From an uncultured Microcaldota archaeon (lineage in GTDB: Archaea > Micrarchaeota > Micrarchaeia > Anstonellales > Bilamarchaeaceae), in contig CAILMU010000205.1 of NCBI GenBank assembly GCA_903835325.1, positions 1-17,421 on the forward strand: a stretch of 17,421 nt of DNA, in the 5' to 3' direction. Below the pieces are notes generated by a model. That model saw only the letters and a program-made list of their open reading frames with translations. It was not told the DNA's origin and did not search any database. Shown here in pieces: positions 6,366 through 12,874 of the stretch. Position 1 is the first letter of the stretch, and every line of letters begins with the position of its first letter. Position numbers and translations under genes: made by a program.

Positions 6366-6701
6366 TCAGCCTTCAGCTTTTGCTTTTGTTGCGTGCGGCG
6401 CATTCCCTGCGCCCCCATCCTTCCCGGCCACGAAATAGACATAGATGAGATCCTCTTTGGAATGATTGAACACATCGTGCTCGGTCTCGGACGGGATGAA
6501 GATGCAGTCTTTTGCATTGAGCCTATTCTCCTTTCCCGCTACAACCGCGGTGGCGACGCCCTCCAAAACAAGTATGAACTCCTCGCCCGTTCCTGTTGAA
6601 TGGCGCCCCACGCTTTTTCCTGGGGCAAGGCGCACGCACCCGCCCTTTATCTTCGCGCCTTTCCCGAGGCTCCCCTGCCTCCTGGCGCTCATTATCTCCA
6701 T
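6366..6701 (-). CDS. Small cupin-domain protein inside the hydrogenase operon
   Basis: The product is a 111-residue single-domain cupin. The first motif is GKSVGRHSTGTGEEFILVLEG: His34, Glu40/41 and the closing Gly48 are kept, but the usual second His is Thr36. The second motif is IPSETEHDVFN (Pro70, His75, Asn79). A metal site with fewer His ligands, or a non-metal ligand-binding role, is possible. A Gly/Ala/Lys-rich tail ends the protein. The gene starts three bases after the small-subunit stop and ends five bases before the large-subunit start, so it should be made together with the hydrogenase. Cupins of this kind sense or bind small molecules or metals; the substrate cannot be read from the sequence. 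Confidence 0.8.
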   Translation of the reverse strand: MEIMSARRQGSLGKGAKIKGGCVRLAPGKSVGRHSTGTGEEFILVLEGVATAVVAGKENRLNAKDCIFIPSETEHDVFNHSKEDLIYVYFVAGKDGGAGNAPHATKAKAEG

Positions 6702-6704
6702 GCA

Positions 6705-7196
6705 TCATTCGCCCCCGATCTTCGCCTTGAACTCTATCAGGTACTTGTCCAGGACCTTCAGGAATATCTCCTCTATCATGGGGCAGCCCGGCACCTTGTC
6801 GTCTATCCTGACTATCTGGTCGGGGCGCTGAACAATCCCATATAAGCCCCACTTTTCCAGGAAGGGAGCTATCTTCGCTTTCTGCTCCGGAGTGAAATCA
6901 TTGCGCTGGGCGGATGGATATCCTGTGACCGCGCACCCTCCGACCGCGACCAGGTATTTCGATTTGGCGCGTATCTCCAGGAGCTTCTCCTTCTCCTTGT
7001 CGTTCGAGATGGCCCCTTCGATGAAAGCCACATCCAGCGAGTCCAGCACATTGTGCGACTTGAGCATCTTGCAGTAGCGGAAATCTATCATCCTCTTCCA
7101 TTCGAAATAGTTCTTGTTCATGAGCTCCAGGAAAAGGATGGAGTTGTCCTCGCAGCACGTGAAGGTGAACCAGCCTAATCTCAGCTTGTTTGGCAT
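6705..7196 (-). CDS. [NiFe]-hydrogenase small subunit with adjacent Cys-Cys motif
   Basis: The product has 163 residues if started at 7196, where MPNKLRLGWFTF reads as the natural beginning. The ATG at 7220 would add eight residues but overlaps the TATA-like box, so 7196 is preferred. The fold is the oxidored_q6 type that carries the iron-sulfur cluster nearest the active site. Cluster candidates are Cys14 and Cys15 in FTCCED, the Cys in VAVGGCAVTG, and the Cys in KVPGCPM. Usual hydrogenase small subunits have CxxC at the first position; here the two cysteines are adjacent, as in complex I subunit NuoB. Conserved VAFIEGAI and GYPSAQRN blocks support the assignment. There is no extra ferredoxin-like domain, so only one cluster is expected. 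It is the first gene of the operon. Confidence 0.87.
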   Translation of the reverse strand: MPNKLRLGWFTFTCCEDNSILFLELMNKNYFEWKRMIDFRYCKMLKSHNVLDSLDVAFIEGAISNDKEKEKLLEIRAKSKYLVAVGGCAVTGYPSAQRNDFTPEQKAKIAPFLEKWGLYGIVQRPDQIVRIDDKVPGCPMIEEIFLKVLDKYLIEFKAKIGGE

Positions 7197-7218
7197 CGGA
7201 CCCGATATCCCAGGCCTC

Positions 7219-7227
7219 ATTTAAAAT
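7219..7227 (-). promoter_or_regulatory. TATA box of the hydrogenase operon
   Basis: On the minus strand GATTTTAAA is centred about 26 bases before the ATG at 7196. Transcription would begin at or next to that ATG, giving a leaderless mRNA. Confidence 0.45.
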
Positions 7228-7254
7228 CCGTTGCGCTTCTCCGGGTTCGGATTG

Positions 7255-7262
7255 TTTATATT
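7255..7262 (+). promoter_or_regulatory. TATA box of the transglutaminase-like gene
   Basis: TTTATATT lies about 36 bases before the ATG at 7294, leaving a short leader with a GGGGA ribosome-binding sequence four bases before the start. The divergent hydrogenase TATA box is only about 35 bases away. Confidence 0.5.
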
Positions 7263-7293
7263 ATTATACCGCGGAGCGTATCGATTGGGGAAC

Positions 7294-8475
7294 ATGGCAA
7301 AGGCAACGAATAATTCGATGCGTCTAGGGCGTTTGGTGCGCCTGGCGCTCCTTGCGGGTTTAGCCATAATCCTTATCGCGATAATCGCGTTCCTATTCAA
7401 CGAGGATTCCTCCCTCAGGAAGGAGCTGGCGGACAGGAACGCAGAACTGGCATCAGCGCATCAGAATATCTCAGCGCTCCAGAAGAGCATCATGCTGGAC
7501 GAGCGCACGATAAACGAGAAGGATGCGGATATAGCGAATCTGACAGGCGCGCTCGAAGATACGCACTCGAGATTGAACAATACGCAAATCCAGCTTCAAT
7601 ACACGATTTCGGAATTGAACCAGACCAGAGAGGAACTCGAGAACAAATCCCTTTCCCTGGAACAGGCAAAGGCGCAGTTCAGCGACCTGAAAACGCAGAT
7701 CGCTGATTTCCAAACGACCCTCCAGGAATCCATAATATGGTTCAAGGACAACTCCCGCCTGAGCCCCAACCTGGGTTATTTCGCCCCGTATGTGCGGAGC
7801 AATTGCGTCCAAGAGGGGCAACTGAATCTCGCCTGCGTCACATACATGATGGAGAAGCGCCTGGGTTTCCATTACATATCCGAAACGACCGACCAGCTCC
7901 ATTCGCTCGATGAGGCTGTCTCGCGCGGAGGCGGGGACTGCAAGGATTACGCGCTCTTTTTGCGCGCGGTCCTCAACAGCGTGAACGATACCACGCCTTC
8001 GGTGGATCTCCTTTCCTGGGAGCCCGGGTACGGAAAATTCATTGTATACCAGTCAGGAGACCAGGAATATTACTACAACGGCGATAATGTCACCCTGCCG
8101 AAACTTGGTTCCATCAATCCGGAAGCGTTCTGCTATGTCACCGGATATAACGCAGGGGTATTCGACGGCCATTGCATCGTGGCGCTCGGAGAGCACGCTA
8201 TCCTCGATGAAAGCGATCTGCCGGGTCTGGATGGCGCCAAGGCTTTCGAGCCGCAGGACGGCGGGTTCAAAGGGACCATCGGGAACGATTACCATCTATG
8301 CGAAAACGGGGAGATGTCCTGCGGAACGGAACCGGGGGATATACTCGTCGTGATGTCGGATGACGACCTCTACGAATTCCATGACGGAGAGTGGCGGAGC
8401 TACGGGACTTACAGCGGAAGGCTGACCGATTTCCTCGCGCAGATAGATATCGCTACGGGCGCGAACAGCGGATGA
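7294..8475 (+). CDS. Membrane-anchored coiled-coil protein with transglutaminase-like domain
   Basis: The product has 393 residues from the ATG at 7294. Residues about 14-35 form one membrane helix (LVRLALLAGLAIILIAIIAFL). A long heptad-rich coiled coil follows (about 38-145), full of Leu, Glu, Lys and Asn-x-Ser/Thr sites. The C-terminal globular domain has the transglutaminase-like cysteine-protease arrangement: GGGDCKDYALFLRAVL with Cys216, DGHCIVAL with His293 and ILDESD with Asp305, a plausible catalytic triad. With the helix as anchor, the coil and the domain probably face outside, where such enzymes cut or cross-link proteins or peptides. An in-frame ATG at 7231 would put 21 residues before the helix and lies upstream of the TATA box, so it is rejected. 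A small membrane-protein gene follows after 38 bases. Confidence 0.72.
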   Translation: MAKATNNSMRLGRLVRLALLAGLAIILIAIIAFLFNEDSSLRKELADRNAELASAHQNISALQKSIMLDERTINEKDADIANLTGALEDTHSRLNNTQIQLQYTISELNQTREELENKSLSLEQAKAQFSDLKTQIADFQTTLQESIIWFKDNSRLSPNLGYFAPYVRSNCVQEGQLNLACVTYMMEKRLGFHYISETTDQLHSLDEAVSRGGGDCKDYALFLRAVLNSVNDTTPSVDLLSWEPGYGKFIVYQSGDQEYYYNGDNVTLPKLGSINPEAFCYVTGYNAGVFDGHCIVALGEHAILDESDLPGLDGAKAFEPQDGGFKGTIGNDYHLCENGEMSCGTEPGDILVVMSDDDLYEFHDGEWRSYGTYSGRLTDFLAQIDIATGANSG

Positions 8476-8513
8476 AGGCTAAGGAATAAAATAAGGAAGA
8501 CGATTGCTTATTC

Positions 8514-8972
8514 GTGCTTTTCAAGAAAAAGGGGTCTGCGCTCCGCAATATCATGATACTCATTTTCCTGAGCGGCATCTTCAGCATCGTCCTTATCCAT
8601 GCAGGCCAATCTGCCGGCCTGCTCCTTTGGATTGGCATATTCTTCCTGATTCTGACCACGGACACGCAAGTCGAGATAAAGAAGGGCGAGATATCCATCT
8701 GGTACCTTTCCGGAAGGAAGGTGGTGCTGCCAGATGTGAATGGTGCGGGCATCCATTTCGAGAGGCGTCATTTGAGGTCCGGCGGAGAGGCGTGGTTCAA
8801 TAGTTTGGAGATAAGGCAGAAAGGCAGGACCTGGATCATAGATATTTTCTCGTATGGGGATCCGGGTGGCCTGATAAAGGAGCTTGAACGCGTGTTCGAT
8901 ATGAAGGTGGAGAACAAGGAGCGCCTCGAAAAGCCCGCTGTCAGCTTCCACCGCCCTAAATCAGGATTCTGA
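8514..8972 (+). CDS. Small two-helix membrane protein, unknown function
   Basis: The product has 152 residues starting at GTG 8514; the next in-frame stop upstream is at 8487. After MLFKKKGSALRN come two membrane helices (IMILIFLSGIFSIVLIHA and LLLWIGIFFLILT). A roughly 100-residue soluble domain follows, with beta-strand-like alternation (TQVEIKKGEISIWYLSG, RTWIIDIFSY). The two-helix hairpin plus small beta domain resembles bacterial PH-like membrane proteins, but no defining motif is seen and I do not assign a family. It is 38 bases after the transglutaminase-like gene and may be co-transcribed. The 3' end is 18 bases from the convergent flavoprotein gene. Confidence 0.6.
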   Translation: MLFKKKGSALRNIMILIFLSGIFSIVLIHAGQSAGLLLWIGIFFLILTTDTQVEIKKGEISIWYLSGRKVVLPDVNGAGIHFERRHLRSGGEAWFNSLEIRQKGRTWIIDIFSYGDPGGLIKELERVFDMKVENKERLEKPAVSFHRPKSGF

Positions 8973-8990
8973 TCATTGGGAATCCTCTGG

Positions 8991-10100
8991 TCAGCCATCG
9001 AAGAATCTCCAGAATATGAAATCGAAGATGCGTTTCCTAATACCCCCAGTCGGATTCTCCAGCACCCATTCGACCATTCTGCAGAACGGCAGGTCCGGAT
9101 TCGAGAAAACAGAGAATAGGAAGACTTGAGCGCGGTGGGTGGATTCCATCCTATCCATGATCCGTTTTCCTTCAGGGTCGTTGCGGATATGCTTGGCCAC
9201 CCCTTCGCCGCTCTTCACCGCGTAGAAGATGCCTTCGGTCGTCACAGGGTTGAGAAGGCCGGCGGCATCGCCGACAAGGAAGATGTTATGTGAGTAGTCA
9301 GCGTGTTTATCGCCGGCACCGGGATCCTTATCTCTCCTGAATCTCCATCCCCTGAAATCCGCATTCCCTTTGAAACCCTCGCACTTGTGTTTGGAGATAT
9401 CGATATCGAATTCCTCCTTCACCCAGCTTTTGACGCGCGGGGCGAGGCGGCTGTGCAGAACATCGGTCCCTCCCATCGCGCCCCCTATCATAGTCGCGCC
9501 TCTGCTTTTCGACATCATGTAGCCGTATCCGCGGGGGAAAGTATCCGGGAGCCAATAGACCCGGAATTCATCAGCTGGCTTAGGGACGACATAGTGGAAA
9601 GCGTAACCGACGATATCCTCCATCGGGAGTTCCAGGAATTCCCGGACTTTCGAGAACGAGCCGTCGGCCCCGACAAGGAAACGATAGCGATATGTTTTTC
9701 TTATTGTCCGGACGCGCTCGCTATCGATTCCGACTACTGGTTCCGAGAAACGTATCGCGATTTTGGCGTCTTTTTCGCATTCCTTTCTCAAATGGCTCTC
9801 GAGCTCGTATCTTCCTACGGTCCAGAGGAAAGGATGATCAAAATCGATCTGGGTTTTGCCTTTTTTTGTCCCCACAATCACCCTGCGCCATTCCTGGGCC
9901 CCTTTGAATTTCTTTGTTGGATCCTCGCCAGGGAAGACCTTCGAGCTTATCTCGCCCGAGCATATCTTCATGCCGATATCCGGGCTTTTCTCTAGGACAA
10001 GCACGCTGAGGCCGGAACCGGCGAGGTTCTTCGCGCAGGACAGGCCGCCAGGTCCGGCGCCCACGATAACGACGTCATAGGATTCGTCCGGATTTGGCAT
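8991..10100 (-). CDS. Geranylgeranyl reductase family FAD-dependent oxidoreductase
   Basis: The protein has 369 residues. The N-terminal Rossmann fold binds FAD: VVIVGAGPGGLSCAKNLA (about 10-27), with the acidic end of the second strand at VLEKS. GADGS in the middle and FLVGDAAGLLNPVTTEGI (Gly-Asp near 277) are the other FAD contacts of the family. YWLPDTFPRGYGY matches the substrate-side YxW..FP.G motif of geranylgeranyl reductases. In archaea these enzymes saturate the isoprenoid chains of membrane lipids such as digeranylgeranylglycerophospholipid, acting at the membrane. The family also includes other polyprenyl and flavin reductases, so the exact lipid is open. The C-terminus ends in an aromatic stretch (FDFIFWRFFDG) that may touch the membrane. 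It has no co-oriented neighbour and looks like a single-gene unit. Confidence 0.85.
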   Translation of the reverse strand: MPNPDESYDVVIVGAGPGGLSCAKNLAGSGLSVLVLEKSPDIGMKICSGEISSKVFPGEDPTKKFKGAQEWRRVIVGTKKGKTQIDFDHPFLWTVGRYELESHLRKECEKDAKIAIRFSEPVVGIDSERVRTIRKTYRYRFLVGADGSFSKVREFLELPMEDIVGYAFHYVVPKPADEFRVYWLPDTFPRGYGYMMSKSRGATMIGGAMGGTDVLHSRLAPRVKSWVKEEFDIDISKHKCEGFKGNADFRGWRFRRDKDPGAGDKHADYSHNIFLVGDAAGLLNPVTTEGIFYAVKSGEGVAKHIRNDPEGKRIMDRMESTHRAQVFLFSVFSNPDLPFCRMVEWVLENPTGGIRKRIFDFIFWRFFDG

Positions 10101-10222
10101 AAAGAAAGTGCACCCCGCGCTACCAAGAGTTATCGGACATGCTGGTTTTTAAGAATAGGAGTAATATTCAGGACGTGAAAGCGCGGTGAATCGAGCCGCA
10201 AGATACGCAAGTTGATGATATT

Positions 10223-10642
10223 ATGATAATGCTCCCGCTTTCGGATTCCTTGGCCAGGATTTTCCTGTCATTGTTGGCAGGCCTCCTCATCGGATTCACA
10301 AGGAAGAATTACCCGGCAGGCGTCCGGACGTTCACCCTGATATGCATAGGTGCGACCATTTTCACGATAATCTCCCTGGATCCGGTCTTCTCCGGGGTAA
10401 CAGGGGTTGACCAGACGCGCATCATCTCGCAGATAGTGGTGGGGATCGGGTTCATCGGCGCGGGAGTCATCTGGAAATTCGGCTCCAGCAACAAGATAAG
10501 CGGCCTGACCACGGCGGCTGCGATCTGGGTGACGGCTGCGGTTGGCATCCTGATAGGCATGGGCGAATACCTGATATCGGGATTCTCGCTCCTGCTAGTC
10601 ATCGCGGTCTTGTACTCGAAGCACATCTGGCCGGATATTTAG
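10223..10642 (+). CDS. MgtC-family membrane protein, transmembrane domain only
   Basis: This 139-residue protein matches the membrane part of MgtC/SapB proteins. It contains PAGVRTFTLICIGA (31-44), QIVVGIGFIGAGVI (70-83) and GLTTAAAIWVTAAVGI (94-109), with four to five hydrophobic helices. Larger members carry a C-terminal cytoplasmic ACT-like domain of about 90 residues; here the protein stops after the last helix. The usual GxERE near the N-terminus is GFTRK, so the acidic residue is missing. MgtC proteins affect growth at low magnesium and membrane potential, but their direct activity is unsettled. Either ATG at 10223 or 10229 may be used. The 122 bases between this gene and the flavoprotein gene hold T-rich and AT-rich patches, but no convincing promoter or RNA. 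Confidence 0.85.
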   Translation: MIMLPLSDSLARIFLSLLAGLLIGFTRKNYPAGVRTFTLICIGATIFTIISLDPVFSGVTGVDQTRIISQIVVGIGFIGAGVIWKFGSSNKISGLTTAAAIWVTAAVGILIGMGEYLISGFSLLLVIAVLYSKHIWPDI

Positions 10643-10648
10643 TGAGTG

Positions 10649-10656
10649 TTTATATC
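10649..10656 (+). promoter_or_regulatory. TATA box of the HEAT-KH operon
   Basis: TTTATATC lies about 27 bases before the ATG at 10679. That spacing puts the transcription start at the ATG itself, so the mRNA is probably leaderless. Confidence 0.6.
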
Positions 10657-10678
10657 TCTTGATTAACACAACTACATC

Positions 10679-11470
10679 ATGCCCGAACAGACTTTCGGCG
10701 GTGATGACACCGGCGGGCAGGTCGAAGAGAAGAGGAAACTGGGGGGGCTTTCGAAATTCGGCCTTAGCCCCGACTCTAACATACGCGACGTCTTCTGGCG
10801 CATCATGGCATCGTATTCAGCCACGAAGAAGCCGGGGATCGACCTCAAGGAGCTCGAACCGGACCGCTTCGCCCTTATGAGCGCCGCGATATCGGTCCTT
10901 AGAAGCCCTCATGTCCGGGATTACGGACTCTCACCCAGGTTCATCGTCAATTACACGGTCATCATGATGCTCGATGGCGGCTGGGAGGATGCGTTCACCG
11001 AGTTCCTGGTGAAATCCTCTGAAGGCAAGGAGGAGCTCCAGAAGAATGTGGCGCTCGCCCTTCGCAGGCAGCTGGAAAACGGAGAGCATGGCGGATGGCT
11101 GCGCCAGTATTTCAAGGCTTTGCTCAGGCAAAGCTCCATGAATCCGATGGCATTGCGCTTCATCGCGGACATAGACGACAAGGAGCTGGTGGCGTCATTG
11201 AAGCAGGAGCTGATGATAATAGCCAGAGGAGATATAGGCCAGAACCAGCTGGATGCCATAGGGGCGATAAGCGCGCTCAAGGACGACCAGGATGTGAAGA
11301 AAACCCTGATAATTTTATTGTCGCACTGGGACGCAGAAGCAAGGCGAGGCGCGGCCGAGGCGCTGAAAGGCTTCAGGAAGGATGCAGATGTGCGCGAAGC
11401 TGCAAAGAGAAGGCTCGGAAACGAGACGGATGCGGAGATAAAGAAGATATTGAAAACGGTGGCGAAATGA
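10679..11470 (+). CDS. HEAT-like helical repeat protein in an operon with the KH protein
   Basis: This 263-residue soluble protein is built from helix pairs. The N-terminal 35 residues are Gly/Asp/Lys-rich and probably flexible. The C-terminal 80 residues (from QLDAIGAISALKDDQDVKKTLIILL, then AEARRGAAEALKGF, then REAAKRRLGN) have the spacing and the Ala/Leu/Arg pattern of HEAT or PBS-lyase-type repeats. Earlier segments are less regular. Such proteins act as scaffolds. Its TGA overlaps the ATG of the KH-domain gene in an ATGA, so the two are translationally coupled and a role near ribosome assembly is possible. I do not recognise a named family. Confidence 0.65.
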   Translation: MPEQTFGGDDTGGQVEEKRKLGGLSKFGLSPDSNIRDVFWRIMASYSATKKPGIDLKELEPDRFALMSAAISVLRSPHVRDYGLSPRFIVNYTVIMMLDGGWEDAFTEFLVKSSEGKEELQKNVALALRRQLENGEHGGWLRQYFKALLRQSSMNPMALRFIADIDDKELVASLKQELMIIARGDIGQNQLDAIGAISALKDDQDVKKTLIILLSHWDAEARRGAAEALKGFRKDADVREAAKRRLGNETDAEIKKILKTVAK

Positions 11471-12000
11471 CTGAAACAGAGATACTCAAGATACCTCATG
11501 AGAGGGTGAAGACGCTTATAGGCGAGAGCGGAAAGGTGAAGGAATGGATTGAGAGGCGCTGCAATGTCACCCTTGATATAGACCCAGAAGGGGATGTCGA
11601 GATAAGCGGCGAATCGACGGACATATTCTTCGCCAAAGACATCGTGAAGGCGATAGGGCGCGGTTTCGAGCCCAAGGACGCCATGAGGCTGGCTGGGAGC
11701 GACTACAATCTCCATATCATCGCTTTGCGCGACATCACTCATTCCGAGAACGAGATGACCAGGTTGAAAGGCCGGGTCATAGGTAGCAACGGGAAGATAA
11801 GGCTGGAGATCGAGAGCGCGACAGACTCCGTTCTTTGCGTATTCGGGAACACTATCGGGATAATCTCGAAATTGGACACGATGCCGTATGCCAGAGAAGC
11901 GATAGCGATGATAATCGACGGCGCGCCGCATGAGGCGGTGATGCATTATCTGGCGAAAGCAAAGAGAGAGATTTACGACTCGAGATTGAGAGGGAAATGA
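11467..12000 (+). CDS. Two-KH RNA-binding ribosome-assembly protein (Pno1/Dim2-like)
   Basis: The product has 177 residues from the ATG that overlaps the HEAT gene stop. The open frame runs further back but inside the HEAT gene, so that longer start is rejected. The first KH domain begins ILKIPHERVKTLIGESGK, with GxxG at 19-22, followed by the basic WIERRCNVTLDID strand. The second has RLKGRVIGSNGKIR with GxxG at 106-109, then EIESATDSVLCV and a final helix ending in Arg/Lys. This is the layout of archaeal Dim2 (Pno1/Krr1 relatives), which in Pyrococcus binds aIF2 alpha and the 3' end of 16S rRNA. It likely works in small-subunit maturation. The last residues (DSRLRGK) are basic. Confidence 0.87.
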   Translation: MTETEILKIPHERVKTLIGESGKVKEWIERRCNVTLDIDPEGDVEISGESTDIFFAKDIVKAIGRGFEPKDAMRLAGSDYNLHIIALRDITHSENEMTRLKGRVIGSNGKIRLEIESATDSVLCVFGNTIGIISKLDTMPYAREAIAMIIDGAPHEAVMHYLAKAKREIYDSRLRGK

Positions 12001-12001
12001 A

Positions 12002-12014
12002 GAAAAGCGAAAAA
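12002..12014 (-). terminator. T-rich stretch after the HTH_10 gene on the minus strand
   Basis: Read on the minus strand this is CTTTTTCGCTTTT, about 70 bases after the HTH_10 stop codon. It lies right at the end of the convergent KH gene and could stop minus-strand transcripts. Confidence 0.3.
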
Positions 12015-12036
12015 GCGAGCGACTCGAACATCCGAT

Positions 12037-12067
12037 TCGTTTTTTTATATTTCGATTTTTTCTTTTC
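12037..12067 (+). terminator. T-run terminator after the HEAT-KH operon
   Basis: A run of seven Ts and a second run of six Ts, then CTTTTC, follow the KH gene by about 40-65 bases. This is the expected archaeal hairpin-free terminator between convergent genes. Confidence 0.5.
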
Positions 12068-12085
12068 ATCTCGATTTCTTTCGTA

Positions 12086-12763
12086 TCATCCTTTCAGGGC
12101 ATCTTCTATCGATTTCGGGAATACCTTTGATTCGGCTCTGCGCAATCGCTCCTGTAAACTCCTGCGGCTAATCTTCTCCATCGCTGCGAGCTCGTCCAGA
12201 TTGACTTTCTTCGGCCATTCGTAATAACCATTGTCCAGAGCCAATGCCATAGCCCTCTTCTGCTTGGCAGTTAGGCCGAACCCGGATTTCTTCATTGAAT
12301 AATCGCCGAGGCGCATGAGCTTCGTCTCTCCGATGGATTCAAGCTCTCGGAGCGCGCTGTGCATGCACTTCGGATTCATCGAGATGATATCATGTATCTC
12401 CATGCCGTCCTCGACCCTGATGGGGGACGAATAGACGACATCGTTCTTCAGCACCGAACCATAGCTCGAGGATCTGCTCAGGGTCCTGTGGAAGAAGACG
12501 ACCTTGGTGGGCGTGCGATCCAGGACGACCAGCTTGCGGGTGGATTGGTTTCTCTTCAAATAGCCTAAGAAATCATCAAGCCTGGAAACATTGTCGGCTG
12601 CGGCAGACCAAAGGACCTGGTAGGTGATGCCGGCCGGCCGTTTGCTCAGGTACGCGACAGGGCTCTCCTGGCGCAGACTGACCTCCGGGAACTTCTGCGT
12701 GCTCTTCGAGCAATAGCAGTCGTGATGGTAGACAGCGACCGTGGCCTCCTTCAATATATCCAT
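12086..12763 (-). CDS. HTH_10 (bacterio-opsin activator type) transcription regulator
   Basis: The product has 225 residues from the ATG at 12763. A longer frame starts at 12814 but would pass through the TATA box and the palindrome, so it is rejected. The C-terminal 60 residues are an HTH_10 domain: LTAKQKRAMALALDNGYYEWPKKVNLDELA then ISRRSLQERLRRAESK (164-213). The N-terminal part is the sensor region of these archaeal regulators. It includes YHHDCYCSK (12-20), where adjacent His and Cys residues could bind metal or report redox state. It also has VEDGMEIHDIISMNP, typical of the segment before the DNA-binding domain. The promoter is leaderless, and a perfect palindrome abuts it, suggesting self-regulation and control of the divergent radical SAM gene. 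Confidence 0.85.
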   Translation of the reverse strand: MDILKEATVAVYHHDCYCSKSTQKFPEVSLRQESPVAYLSKRPAGITYQVLWSAAADNVSRLDDFLGYLKRNQSTRKLVVLDRTPTKVVFFHRTLSRSSSYGSVLKNDVVYSSPIRVEDGMEIHDIISMNPKCMHSALRELESIGETKLMRLGDYSMKKSGFGLTAKQKRAMALALDNGYYEWPKKVNLDELAAMEKISRRSLQERLRRAESKVFPKSIEDALKG

Positions 12764-12782
12764 AAAATGTATTACTTTGCAA

Positions 12783-12793
12783 CATATTATAAT
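12783..12793 (-). promoter_or_regulatory. TATA box of the HTH_10 regulator gene
   Basis: On the minus strand TATTATAATAT is centred about 25 bases before the ATG at 12763, implying a leaderless transcript. There is no ribosome-binding sequence between the box and the start. Confidence 0.55.
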
Positions 12794-12798
12794 ACTAT

Positions 12799-12814
12799 TT
12801 GGACGATCGTCCAA
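12799..12814. promoter_or_regulatory. Perfect 16-bp palindrome, likely operator
   Basis: TTGGACGATCGTCCAA is identical on both strands. It lies six bases upstream of the TATA box of the HTH_10 gene, about 36-51 bases before its start, and about 30 bases upstream of the TATA box of the divergent radical SAM gene. That is where a dimeric archaeal regulator would bind to act on both promoters. The HTH_10 protein is the obvious candidate. Confidence 0.7.
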
Positions 12815-12842
12815 CCAAGGGCATGGGCGATAGTTGGCTATT

Positions 12843-12850
12843 GATATAAG
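12843..12850 (+). promoter_or_regulatory. TATA box of the radical SAM gene
   Basis: GATATAAG lies about 28 bases before the ATG at 12875, giving a leaderless or very short leader. An AGGTG at 12869-12873 sits only one base from the ATG, too close to work as a normal ribosome-binding site. Confidence 0.45.
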
Positions 12851-12874
12851 GTGTAAAAATATGCTAACAGGTGC

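Noticed and set aside
5875..6438. Plus-strand frame of 187 residues over the hydrogenase genes
   Set aside because: It is antisense to the large-subunit gene, which carries both nickel-binding motifs.
11095..12000. Longer 301-residue version of the KH protein
   Set aside because: The extra N-terminal part overlaps the HEAT gene in another frame and reads as Arg/Gly-rich shadow sequence. The ATG at 11467 in the ATGA overlap fits the first KH domain.
10951..12069. 372-residue minus-strand frame across the HEAT and KH genes
   Set aside because: The plus-strand genes show motifs, ATGA coupling and a TATA box. The minus-strand translation is low-complexity Ser/Ala-rich with no recognisable domain.
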